The notes below the pieces were generated by a model, which worked only from the letters and a program-made list of their open reading frames with translations, was not told where the DNA came from and ran no database searches. The translations under genes and the position numbers were made by a program. Below, in pieces: positions 46,558 to 57,276 of a DNA stretch of 64,000 nt. This stretch comes from Bathymodiolus brooksi. Its lineage: Eukaryota > Mollusca > Bivalvia > Mytilida > Modiolidae. The DNA lies in the NCBI GenBank assembly GCA_963680875.1, contig OY804590.1:23932640-23996639 (forward strand), in the 5' to 3' direction. Numbering within the stretch: position 1 is the first letter of the stretch; every line of letters starts with the position of its first letter.

Positions 46558-48315
46558 TATCTCTCACAGATAATTATCCATCTATGCCTGACATCACAGT
46601 TACAGCCAACGGTACTGAAAAACTATTAAACAAACTAGATCCATCTAAAGCCACAGGTCTTGATGAAATTTCTTCATGCATTCTCAAACAATATGCACAT
46701 GAATTTGCACCTCTTCTAACCACCATATTCAATACATCTTTATCAAGAGGTGAGGTACCCACAGATTGGAGACAAGCAAACGTAGTTCCAAACTTTAAGA
46801 AAAGGGAAAAATACTTAGCAAGCAATTACAGGCCAGTATCATTAACATGTATATGTTGTAAACTTCTTGAACATATTGTTGTCAGTAACATGTTAAAACC
46901 CCTTGATCAACATAGCATTTTGGTTGATTGTCAACATGGCTTCCGATCAAAGTGCAGTTGTGAAACACAGTTACTTACACTCAGTCATGAACTACTAAAC
47001 AACCTACATACTGGTAAAAAAAACATCTAATTATTCTGGATTTTTCTAAGGCATTTGACAAGGTCCCCCACAAGAAACTGTTAAGAAAATTTGACAATTA
47101 CGGCATCAGGGGAAACATTTGGAATTGGATCTCTGCTTTCCTTAACAATAGGCAACAACGGGTAGTTCTTGATGGTGAGGTTTCTAGTCAAATGCCTGTT
47201 GTCAGTGGTGTTCCTCAGGGGTAGGTCCTTGGGCCACTGCTCTTCTTTGTGTTCATTAATGACGTGCCAGCATCAGTCTCATCTAAGACACGTTTATTTG
47301 CAGATGATTGTATCTGATATCGAACAATAGAAAACCACAAAGAGTGTGTCACTCTGCAAATGGACTTAAATAACCTAGCAATCTGGGGATCAACATGGGG
47401 TATGCAGTATCATCCACAAAAATTTAATTCTTTAAGTGTAACAAGATCACACACACCTCATGTATTCAATTATACACTCAAAGATCACGTTCTCGAGTCA
47501 GTAAATACTGCAAAATATTTAGGTATCACTTTGTCAAACAATATGTCATGGGACACACACATCAATAACATTACTGCAAAAGCTAATGAAATCTTAAGCT
47601 TTTTGCGTAGAAACTTGCAGATCAAACAGGAAGAAACCAAAAGTATAGCATACAAATCCATGGTAAGATCAAACCTGGAGTACTGTTCTTCAATTTTGGC
47701 ACATCATGCTAAACAACACATTGACAAAATAGAAAGCGTACAAAGAAGAGCAGCCCGATATGTAACAAAAAGGTATCACAACACAAGCAGTGTTACATCT
47801 ATGCTTAACCACCTAAATTGGAACACACTTGAAAACAGAAGAAACATCAACAGAGTGACTATGTTGTATAAGATAACACACAACTTAGTAGCAATAGATC
47901 CTAACCTCTACCTTGTAAAACAACCCATCATGCACACCAGGAATTCTAACATTTTACAGTACCAACTTTTCAACACTAGAACAAATTATTTCAAGTACAG
48001 TTTTTTCCCACACACAGTTGTCTTATGGAATTCTCTGTCACATGCAACACTCGTGGCATCCACTTTGGACCAATTTAAGTCATTAGTCCAAAGCCATTAC
48101 AACTAAGCAACAAACTTCAGTCTGTAAATACATTTTGTATATAATTTTATCTTGTCACTGTTTATATGATCTTCACTCTTTTTAGAAATTGTTTGTCTGT
48201 TCGCGCTGCGCCCGACAAGTAATCATCACCATTGATGGATTGTCGTACAATGTAGATGTAGATGTAGATGTTACAGTAATAAAGATTTTCTTATTGCTAA
48301 GCAATTTGAGATGAA
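46558..48315 (+). pseudogene. LINE gamma, copy B: reverse transcriptase, C-terminus and 3' UTR
   Basis: Better preserved copy. Blocks: DPSKATGLDEISSCILK, NYRPVSLTCICCKLLEHIV, DFSKAFDKVPHKKLL (after a frameshift near 47010), NIWNWISAFLNNRQQRV, VPQG then TAG (47222-47224), [23 protein letters not shown] then TGA (47315-47317), and an open C-terminal 248 codons (47360-48106) with YLGITLSNNMSWDTHIN, VQRRAARYVTKRYH and VVLWNSLSHATL. The 3' UTR ends in an ATGTAG repeat tail (48251-48270). The catalytic Asp pair is intact but two stops and a shift make it inactive. Confidence 0.93.
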
Positions 48316-48394
48316 AGAGGAAGTAAGTTTTAAAATGGGGTATGATTTGTTATTTAATAAAATTTTCATTTTATTCTCAACATTATTAAAAAAA

Positions 48395-50489
48395 AAATTA
48401 ATTCAGTGTTTTCGACACTTTGTCATAAAATTTGAGTCTGATTTGTTCAAATCTTTTGCATTTTAAAATAAAGTGATTTTCATCTTCTACCTGTCCTGTT
48501 TTGCATATTGGACAATGTCTTTTCGTTTTTATTGATATTGAAGTGCCTTCCGCTTACAATCATTAAAGAATGTGCACTTATGCGAATTTTACAAACAGCA
48601 GCCCTGTCATTTCTGTTCTTGAAAGTATTGACATAATGAGGTCTTTTCTCCATGTTGTAAATCTCCTGGAAAAACCTTAACTTTTGGGACTCATGAATTT
48701 CAGCATTTTGCAATTGCAAATATTGATAATTTATTCTTTGTTTAATTGACTTTAAGTTGTATTTTATATTTGAAAAGTCATTAAAAATAAAAAAAAACAT
48801 ACCTAGGCTATTTAGCATATTCTTCATCTTCTTTATCCACTCATTTGATTTTTCAGATCAGTAAATATATCAAGAACTAAAGTGTTTTCAGAGGTTAAAA
48901 TATGATGAAGAAAATTGAATATTGAATAAATTATTTTGTTATGAATAGGTCGTCTATTAAGTTCTGCTCTACATTCAACATTGGATGCTTTACAGTGCAC
49001 CCCAAGTGTTTCTTTAATAAATTTTAAGTGGATTTTTTTGGTAAGATCTGAATCTTTGAACTTACAGTCAATTCCCCCTACTTCGCTACCATATAGCAGG
49101 ATTGGGGAAGCTAAAGAAACAAAAGGTTTTTCCAGAAGACCACAGGAGTTGTCAAGACCAACAGTTTTCTTTATTTTAAAATATGCCTTTCTTGCTTTAT
49201 CCATAAGCGTTTCAATTGCCAGTCCAAAATTACCATTGTATTTCAGTACAATACCTAGATAACAGTAGCTTGTTACTGTTTCAAGAAGAATATTATTATA
49301 AGAAAAACAATTTAAAAAAGATTTTCCATTGGAATTAAATACTATTTTTTTGACTTGGAAGTATTAACTTGCAGATTCCATGAAGAACAGAAATTATGTA
49401 AAATGTTCAAGGAACTCTGAAGTCCCGCCTTACTTTGGGATAATAAAATAATATCATCAGCATACAAAAGGATATTTAGTGAAGTTGAACCAATGACAAC
49501 TGGATCAGTACCGACTTTATTCAGGTCATTTACCACATCATTAATAAAATAGTTAAATAAAAGAGGCTTAATACAATACATCACCTTGCTTTACCCCTCT
49601 TTCTGCTAGAAATGGAGGGGATAATCCATTTGAGAATTTCATTCTGCACTTTGTTTCAGAATACATTGAACAATTAATGTTGAACAGTTTAGCAGGGGCT
49701 TTATTTTTTAAGAGTTTATAAAATAGTCCCATCCTCCATACTGTATCAAATGCTTTTCTAAGATCAATGAATGCTGCAAAAACTTTTTTGTTGTTTTTAT
49801 TTATATTGATCAGTTATAGTTTTTAAAGTAAATATGTGATCAGTGGTGCGACCTTTCTCCTTAAACCCGATTTGGTTTTTACTTATTAATTTTTTGTTTG
49901 ACATAGATTTTAATAATCTTTTGTATATAATTTTATTAAAGAGATTTCCAAGATTAGAGCTATTAATGGATATCCCTCTGTAATTATTTGGGTCATTTTT
50001 CTCACCCTTTTTGTGCAGTAGCACCAAGAAACTTTCATTCCAAATCTTTGGGAATTGTCCTGTTTCAATAATATAGTTGAACAGTTTTTTGATTGGTTTT
50101 AACAGAATAGGGATTGCATATTTTAGCATTTCATTGGAAATCATATCACTGAATGCATTACGGATGGACTGAATGGCTTCTAAAATTTCATCAGTGCTTA
50201 TTTCCTTATTCAAGTCATCGACTAGTTGAGGAGGGACAATTTTCCCCTTCATGGATGTAAATTCTTTAACAATATTAGATTGAAAATTGTTCGGAGACTT
50301 TTCACAACTATACAGATATTTATAGAAATTAATTAATTCATCTTGTGGCAGGATTTCATCATAAGCATTGTAACTATTTTTCTGCCTATTCATTTTATTT
50401 AATATGTCCCAAAATGCTTTTGGATTTTATCAGATGCCGCTTGAAGCTCTGAAAGGACTTTATTTCTATATTTCTTTTCTTCATATTTG
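48395..50489 (-). pseudogene. LINE alpha: reverse transcriptase and C-terminus, broken
   Basis: 3' half of an old LINE whose 5' half is at 58629-61240. Minus-strand blocks: CKYEEKKYRNKVLSEL (50489 down), ELINFYKYLYSCEKSP, NDPNNYRGISINSSN and KNQIGFKEKGRTTDHIF (50393-49797), KTFLQHSLILEKH region with the C-terminal RT, LLYADDIILLSQSKAGLQ (49584-49342), ASPILLYGSEVGGID (49204-48833) and a Cys/His end HCPICKTGQVEDENHF with stop at 48399-48401. Several frameshifts. I recall similar YADD-box LINEs from bivalves. Clade not decided. Confidence 0.9.
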
Positions 50490-50722
50490 CAAAGATGCTT
50501 AGTTTATGATGATTTTATTTGTTAAATTAACAAAAGGGATAGGACACAAGTTTTACCAACTTATGAAGTCTTCTCCCATTTATACAATAAATTCACATAG
50601 TATAATGATCATTCTGAGCATACATATAATACATATAGAGATATATTGTAAATAATTAACGAATTAATAAAAAGGTTGTGTTGGGTGGATACGAGGTTGG
50701 AGAGTAGATAATTATCGAGTAA

Positions 50723-53700
50723 TTATACTACAAGGAATCTTTTTGAAGATTTAATAAAATTGAAAACGTGTTTGATGATATTAATATTTTCTTCGTATGT
50801 TAAATCGTCCGACCCACGGGTTAGTAGATTCAAATTCCAATCGCTTGTCTGTACCCAATTTAAGTTGTTCATCATAATACGTCTTATTTCAGTATAATTA
50901 GGACAGGTAAAAAAATAATGGAATGCATCTTCCCGTGGAGCTCCACAGGAACACGCAGCATCATTTACTATATTAACCTTTGATAGATCGTAATTTAGAA
51001 AGGAATACGAGTTACGAAGTTGAGTAAGAATAATATTAAGTTTTCTGGGACCATAATAAAAATGTTTCGGGATACGTTTTGTGTTATCTGACTGTTCCTT
51101 TCGAATGGCTTTTTTGAATTTAGTTAATGTGTCAAGATTACGATCAAATTGATCTAGCCGGTTCCAGAGTTTAACAGTAGATGGAATAAAAGATTCAGTT
51201 GTAATCGAGAGTCTACAAAAAGGTATTATTAAATCCGAACCGTTTCTTAAGGGGTAAATAGTTGTGCTTTGTACAGTAGGAGGAATAAGTTCTCTAAGAT
51301 AATTTGGTGCATGTCCATTCTTTATATTATAAAATAACTGGAGTTTCCTATTATGCCTTCTACTAGAGAGAGTAGTCCATCCTGTTTCTGAGTATAATTT
51401 ATCTGTTTTTGTGAAAATTGGTAATCCAGTTACAATCCTTGCAGCATCTAGTTGCAATTTTTCAAGTTTGGTTGAATAACACACTCCACAATTATCCCAT
51501 ATTTCACAGGCATATTCAAAAATTGGGCGGATATATACTAAGTACAGTTTTTCTAGATTTTGTCTACTTAACCTATATTTTAATTTCCGCAGAATACCTA
51601 AATGTCTTGATACGCTTAAGATTATATTTTCAATGTGGTTATTCCATTTAGCATCGCTTGACAAGGTTACACCCAAGTGTTTATGGCTCGTTGTTATAGG
51701 GATATTGTTTCCATTAAATGTGAAATTAAAATTATATCTAACGTCTGTATTGGAAAATAACATAATCTCAGTTTTGTCTGGATTAAAAGACATTAACCAT
51801 TTTGTGGACCAGGTATTTAGTTCACACAAATCATGATTTATAACATTTTCAATTTCAACAACATTTTGACTTGAATAACCTAAAGAAGTATCATCTGCAA
51901 AGAGTCTACTGAGAGAGAGGAGCTTCTCTCCAATATCATTTATATAAATTAAAAATAGTAAAGGGCCTAAAACTGACCCTTGGGGGACTCCAGCAGAGAC
52001 TTCACAAACAGTTGATGATGTTGCCCTGTTAATCACTTTTTGCTTTCTTTGATACAAATAATTTTCAAACCATTTGATTAAAGGACCTTTTATACCATAA
52101 GAATTCATTTTATGTATTAAACCCCTGTGCCAAACTTTATCGAAAGCTTTGGAAAAGTCACAGAATAAAAAACAACTAAATTCTTTTTTTTCTAGTGAAT
52201 TGAGTATAGAGTTGTATAGTTCTAACAACTGGTGGATAGTAGAATGTTTCGGAAGAAAGCCAGACTGATACTCATATATAAGTTTGTTTCTAACAAGATA
52301 ATTATAAACATTTTTATAGACTACTCTCTCCATAATTTTACCAACACAACTTATCAAAGATATCGGACGGTAATTTGAAGGCAAAGAGGCATCACCTTTT
52401 TTAAAAATAGCTATCACGTGTGCAATTTTCCAGCTTGAAGGATACTTGCCTTGTCGTAAAGATTTGTTAAAGATAATTTGAAGTGGTTCGGCAATTTTTT
52501 CTGGGGCTATTTTGAGCATTTTATGGCTGATTTTGTCAGGACCGGACGCTTTTTTCAGGTCTAATATTTGAATGAAATCTACAATTTCACTAGCAGTCAC
52601 AAAAATGTCGGTAATTGAGTCATTAGTTTTACTTTCAAAGGGGGGTACTGGTATATTTTCTTCCTCCAACTTAGATACTAAGCTAAAATATTTATTTAAT
52701 AGTTCACATTTTTTGTCGTCGTCATATACCATTTCATCTAAATGTTCATCATTAATTGTGTTTCGAAGCGGAGGGATACAGTTACTTCCCTTGTTAGATT
52801 TAATTAGCATTTTCATTATTTTCCAGTAAGTTTTAGGGTTCGTCGAATTATCTAATAATATATTGTCTAAGTTACTTTCAAAATTTTCTTTTGCTTTCTT
52901 TTTCATATTATTGACCTTGTTTCTTTGTTTTTTATATTTTAAAGTATCACTTTCCCTCCCAAATTTGAAAACATTTTTTCTCAGGCGATCGCGTAGTCGA
53001 ATTTCTTTTCTAATTTCGTTATTAAACCATGGTTTGTCATAATCCCGTACAGTTATAGTTTTCGTTGGAATACTTTGCCTTGCTATGTCCAAAAATAATT
53101 TTGTAAATTCTTCAACCATGTCATCTATGTCGTTTAAAAAGCCTATCATTTCATTCCAGTTAATTTCGTTCATTTTGTTATTAAAGAGTTCTAAATCTAT
53201 ATTCTCATACTGCCAAATTTCTCTGGTAAATGAACATGAAGTCGATTTTGGACATTTGAGAAAAGCAACTGCTGCATCGTGATCACTAATTTCTGATGGC
53301 ATCTCAAAAACATCAGAATATAGTGGGGTCATGGTATCGGAAATTATAATTGGGTCTAATAAATTATTTAATCTTGTTGGTTTTACTATAACATTTCTAA
53401 AATTAAACGTGGTCATCAAGTCAACCAGCTTGTTATTATTTACATTAAGAAGATTAGAATTCAGGTCGCCCGAAATCACGATATTTTCGTTTATCTGATG
53501 AGCTAGTTCAATAGCATGCGTTAATCGTGACCAATACTCGTTGTCGGTCCACTGTGGACGGTATGTATTGCATAAAAGAAAAGATTGACCCTTCGCGTGA
53601 ATCTGAACCCAAAGACTTTCATCTAAATTATTCTCTAGTTGGATTATCCTTGAAATGTTTACATTTTCTTTCGTATAAATCAGAAGCCCCCCTCCCGTTT

Positions 53701-54190
53701 GATTCTGTCTGTCGCGGCGTTGGATATTTTTTGTGAAGGAACATAATTCAATATCGTCGTTCTGAATACTGTTATCAAGGTGCGATTCAGTTATTACTAG
53801 AATATCAAATTCATCTGCAAAATGCTGGACGAAATTTGTTTTGTTTCTGATACTACGTATATTGATATTACACAAGGAAATGGAATTATCGTTTGAACTA
53901 TTGTCTAAGTTAGGCGGTGAACTCGATATGTAAGTTTCCGGACCAGGATTTAGTTCGACATTACCGATCATTAAGATGAAGTGAAGAACGAATAAAAGAA
54001 AGACAACATTTACATTTGGATTCAAACTCTGGAGGACAAGGAGGGACACGAACAAGAAAGAACACCGTAAGTTTGTTAATAAGATATTTCTATAAGAATC
54101 GGCTTGTACAAGCACACATTTACTTGAGATCCTTGAACAGTTATAAAACATGCCTATGGCTGATCTGTAAGCTTCTAATGAATTACCCAT
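50723..54190 (-). CDS. LINE beta ORF2: 2A-like leader, endonuclease, reverse transcriptase
   Basis: 1155 residues, intact. Residues 43-75 hold two hydrophobic stretches (FLFVSLLVLQSL, VVFLLFVLHFILMI) followed at 75-84 by IGNVELNPGP, a 2A-like ribosome-skipping motif (consensus D-V/I-E-x-N-P-G-P, with Asn for the first Asp). EEP endonuclease about 104-310: CNINIRS, ITESH (135), SGDLNSN (240-246), ISDHD (301-305). Reverse transcriptase about 535-800: KKASGPDKIS, NYRPISLIS, CDFSKAFDKVWH, VPQGSVLGPLL and catalytic FADD at 764-767. A C-terminal C-x-C-x8-H-x4-C knuckle is at 1080-1096. The order is that of Jockey/CR1-group LINEs. It nicks target DNA and copies its own RNA there. All catalytic motifs visible are present. 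Confidence 0.93.
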   Translation of the reverse strand: MGNSLEAYRSAIGMFYNCSRISSKCVLVQADSYRNILLTNLRCSFLFVSLLVLQSLNPNVNVVFLLFVLHFILMIGNVELNPGPETYISSSPPNLDNSSNDNSISLCNINIRSIRNKTNFVQHFADEFDILVITESHLDNSIQNDDIELCSFTKNIQRRDRQNQTGGGLLIYTKENVNISRIIQLENNLDESLWVQIHAKGQSFLLCNTYRPQWTDNEYWSRLTHAIELAHQINENIVISGDLNSNLLNVNNNKLVDLMTTFNFRNVIVKPTRLNNLLDPIIISDTMTPLYSDVFEMPSEISDHDAAVAFLKCPKSTSCSFTREIWQYENIDLELFNNKMNEINWNEMIGFLNDIDDMVEEFTKLFLDIARQSIPTKTITVRDYDKPWFNNEIRKEIRLRDRLRKNVFKFGRESDTLKYKKQRNKVNNMKKKAKENFESNLDNILLDNSTNPKTYWKIMKMLIKSNKGSNCIPPLRNTINDEHLDEMVYDDDKKCELLNKYFSLVSKLEEENIPVPPFESKTNDSITDIFVTASEIVDFIQILDLKKASGPDKISHKMLKIAPEKIAEPLQIIFNKSLRQGKYPSSWKIAHVIAIFKKGDASLPSNYRPISLISCVGKIMERVVYKNVYNYLVRNKLIYEYQSGFLPKHSTIHQLLELYNSILNSLEKKEFSCFLFCDFSKAFDKVWHRGLIHKMNSYGIKGPLIKWFENYLYQRKQKVINRATSSTVCEVSAGVPQGSVLGPLLFLIYINDIGEKLLSLSRLFADDTSLGYSSQNVVEIENVINHDLCELNTWSTKWLMSFNPDKTEIMLFSNTDVRYNFNFTFNGNNIPITTSHKHLGVTLSSDAKWNNHIENIILSVSRHLGILRKLKYRLSRQNLEKLYLVYIRPIFEYACEIWDNCGVCYSTKLEKLQLDAARIVTGLPIFTKTDKLYSETGWTTLSSRRHNRKLQLFYNIKNGHAPNYLRELIPPTVQSTTIYPLRNGSDLIIPFCRLSITTESFIPSTVKLWNRLDQFDRNLDTLTKFKKAIRKEQSDNTKRIPKHFYYGPRKLNIILTQLRNSYSFLNYDLSKVNIVNDAACSCGAPREDAFHYFFTCPNYTEIRRIMMNNLNWVQTSDWNLNLLTRGSDDLTYEENINIIKHVFNFIKSSKRFLVV
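53939..53968 (-). promoter_or_regulatory. 2A-like ribosome-skipping motif in LINE beta ORF2
   Basis: Codes for IGNVELNPGP, residues 75-84 of ORF2, directly after a hydrophobic leader. In known 2A peptides translation skips the bond between the last Gly and Pro, releasing the upstream part. Such motifs are known from N-termini of several APE-type LINEs. Here the usual Asp two residues before Glu is Asn, so efficiency is uncertain. Confidence 0.75.
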
Positions 54191-54523
54191 TGGGTTTCAG
54201 AAGAAGATAGATACAGAGACAGCCACAGTCATATTTTATATGTCGTAAAGTAAGTACCTCCTCGCATCCACAAAAACACAGGTATATGTACAGGTAAGTA
54301 TAAAACAAATATACAACATTGAAGAAATTGGAGATGAACAATGAACAAAAAAGTATAATAAAAAACAATATGTACACACTTACATATGCTGATGTCATAT
54401 ATTGGATTTATTTCAGGCAAAGCTGAAAAACGTAGGAAAAATATTTCATAATTATTTTTGTTATTCCAAAAAGGGCGAATAGGAAGATTTACTGAGTAAG
54501 GAACAATTAAGGGAAAGAAATGG

Positions 54524-54554
<31 letters not shown>

Positions 54555-54650
54555 TTTCTGGTGTGTTTTATGATGACATTAAATTGATAGAGATACTTTA
54601 ATGCTTGGGATGTTATGTGAATTTTTTTTTTTATGAAGAAGAGGAAGAAG

Positions 54651-54683
<33 letters not shown>

Positions 54684-57276
54684 CAGTTAGCAACAGCTGA
54701 ATTTTGAAGTTAAATAAAAAGTTTCTAAGTGGGTTAAAAAATCATTCGATGCAGCTTTGGTTACCAACATAATAACAACGAACACCACAATTGAACAACA
54801 ACACACACAAAAAAAAAATACAAATTCCGGCAACAGCATATTTATTCATTGATTACTGTATTACAAATACATGTACACACCTATACAAACATATATACAT
54901 ATACTAATTTCATGTGTTATTATTGGAGTTATCGAACAGTTTTAATTAAACAAAAGCGATGGCATTACTGAATAAAAACAGTTCTACTTAACTTTATATA
55001 TCGACAAAGACATCACAAAGTTATACATGATTAATAAAATGTATATTTTTCGACTGCAACAATGTATTTAAATCAGCTATACATGTTTGAGAAATAAAGA
55101 TATACCGGTATGTAGAAGAAATATGTAGAGTTGATGCATCAATGACAATTGCACTTCAAAAACAAAAAAAACAAAACGGGGGAACCACGTATATTGGGTA
55201 AATGAGAGATAAGCAGCAATTGCACATGTATCTAGGTCACGAATTTGGTCGACAAACGTAATTACACACGTATTTGCTCATTATTTACTAAAAAGTTAAT
55301 ATTCCTTTTCTTTCGGTTCTACATGGATGGAGTAATTGAAGGATTTTTTTTTTTTAGTAAAAACTAAACAAGAAGCAAGAAAAACACTTATTTTCATGAA
55401 TGAAAACGATAACAAACTGAAGAAAGATATATTTGCATTTATTTCTTGTTAACTTGGTTTTTGAAAGCCTTTCGAGTTGGCAAGTTGGGTGGGGTAATTG
55501 AACGCTATTTGTCAGAAATTAAAACTAATTATGTCTACTCATTTTCATGATGTGAAAAGGTAACAAAGGGAAGACAGATTGCATGTATTTCATGTTAACT
55601 TGGTTTTTAAAGCTTATTGAGCTAATGGCAGATGGATGTAAAGTAGATATGTGTAGGTTAAAAAATTGTTCAATATAGCTTTGGTTACATGTGTACCAAC
55701 ATAATAACAAAATACAACACACGTATTGAACGATAACATGTAAAAAATACAATTCAACTTCGCATTTGCTCTTTGCTTTGTACTGTAATTCCGGCAAATA
55801 TTGGTTACATACATTAAAAAAAAAAAAAAAAAAATAATAATAATAAGTAAATAGAAAAAAAAAAAAAAAAAATTATTAATAAAAAAAAAATTTTCTTTCA
55901 CGTTGAGGATTTTTTTTTTTTTTTTACATCTTGGCGAGGACATCATCAGTATACATATAAATTATATGTATACTACCGGCAAACACAACACATAGTCTAT
56001 AAAAATGATGGAAACATGTCTCTACGAAACAAGCACATTTCATATTTACCGACAGTGCATACTCAATGGTTTATACTGCAGTTTCGTGTAATCAAAACAT
56101 AAAGAAAAGCTTTAGAAATATAAATACACACACAAATGTAATGGGTGTCTACGGCGCGATGTGCGTTGAGTTCATTTTTTTCTATATAATATCTTCACTC
56201 CAAGGAATTATTGCAATAAAGATGTTTCCTTTGGTTTAACTTACCAATTAATTTCTTTTAAATTTTATTTTACTTATTTCAAAGGTTAATAGGGTTGAAC
56301 TAAAAAAGTTTGAGATCGTATATTTTGGTAGAGAGGGAATATGTTATTTTATCAATACACAAATATGGTAGTATTATAGTTGAACTATATTTTTAGTGGG
56401 GAGGGAATATGCAATACACAAACAAACAAACATTTGTAGAGTGATTATGGTTACTGTATCAAAGATTATAGTTGAAGTTTAAATGGTTTGAGCTTGCATA
56501 TATTTTTTTTGGGGGGGGAGGAGCCGTATGCAATTCTATATAAACAAGTGACCAATTTTGGAGTAATTAAGTTTGCTGTATCAAAGTTTATATTTGAACT
56601 ATTATTGTTTGGGCTTGTATTTGTAGGGGGAGGCAGGGAATATGCAATTACTGTCTCAAAGATTATAATTGAATTGTAAATAGGTTGGGCCTGGATTTTT
56701 TTTTAAGTATGGAGGGAATATGCAAATGTACCCACACACAAATAATCAAATTTAGAGTAGTTTTGGTTTACTGTACTAACTTTTGTATTTTAATTATAAA
56801 TGGTTTGAGCTTGTATTATTTTGGTGGAGTGTGATATACAAATCTATCAATACATTGAATTTGTAGTATACTGTTTCATAGATTACATTTGAACTATATA
56901 TTTAGGGAGGGAATATGCAAATATACCAGTACACAAATAAGCATTTGTAGATTGAATATAGTTGCTTTATCAATAGTATACTTGAACTAAATGGGTTTGG
57001 CTTGTATTTTTTGTGAGGAGGGAGTATACAAATATACCAATACACAATTAGACAATTTTAGAGTCATTTTAGTATACTATATCAAGGTTTATTCTTGATT
57101 ATAAATGGTTTGAGACTGTATTTTTGTTTGATGGTGAAAGGATATGTAAATCTACCAATACATAAGCATTTGAGGTGATTGTAGTTTACTGAAACATAAT
57201 TATTTTATTAAGCAGTATACAAAATTAGTTCATATCAACTATTTGGAGAAGTAACAAACAATCAAGGAAAAATTGT
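54191..57276 (-). other. LINE beta inter-ORF spacer, repeat-rich
   Basis: A 3.1-kb stretch between the ORFs, unusually long for a LINE. Contents: plus-strand poly-A tracts (54523-54551, 54650-54681, 55814-55834, 55856-55872), an imperfect long direct repeat (about 54711-54870 against 55640-55800, CAGCTTTGGTTACCAACATA-like words), and a decayed minisatellite at 56285-57180. A donor-like GTAAGTGTG lies on the minus strand near 54382. A few short frames lie inside but none is convincing. It may be an intron, a promoter region for ORF2, or accumulated insertions. Confidence 0.7.
56285..57180 (-). repeat. Decayed minisatellite in LINE beta spacer, about 8 units of roughly 100 bp
   Basis: On the plus strand the words GGAGGGAATATGCAA, CCAATACACAAATAAGCATT, GTTTACTGTATCAAAG and AATGGTTTGAGCTTGTATTT recur in this order about every 90-115 bp. 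Units differ by many substitutions, so the array is older than the insertion. Confidence 0.8.

Larger units (their letters stand above)
26007..48115 (+). repeat. Segmental duplication, copy B
   Basis: Second copy of the stretch at 1-11567, beginning at the AATCTCCCAAAATG shared with window position 1 and ending in LINE gamma, whose 3' part is complete here. It is about twice as long as copy A's matching sequence because of extra insertions at 31489, about 32702, 33863, 34141, 35415, 36773, 40638, 43842 and about 45345. Copy A shows the empty site for most of them. The sequence after the LINE (48320 onward) does not match what follows LINE gamma in copy A (21346 onward). Confidence 0.93.

Noticed and set aside
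51418..53736. Plus-strand ORFs of 65-85 codons opposite LINE beta ORF2
   Set aside because: Shadow frames of an intact 1155-codon gene on the other strand.
54523..55872. Poly-A tracts as evidence of processed pseudogenes on the plus strand
   Set aside because: No coding sequence precedes them; they lie in the LINE beta spacer, where low-complexity tracts are common.
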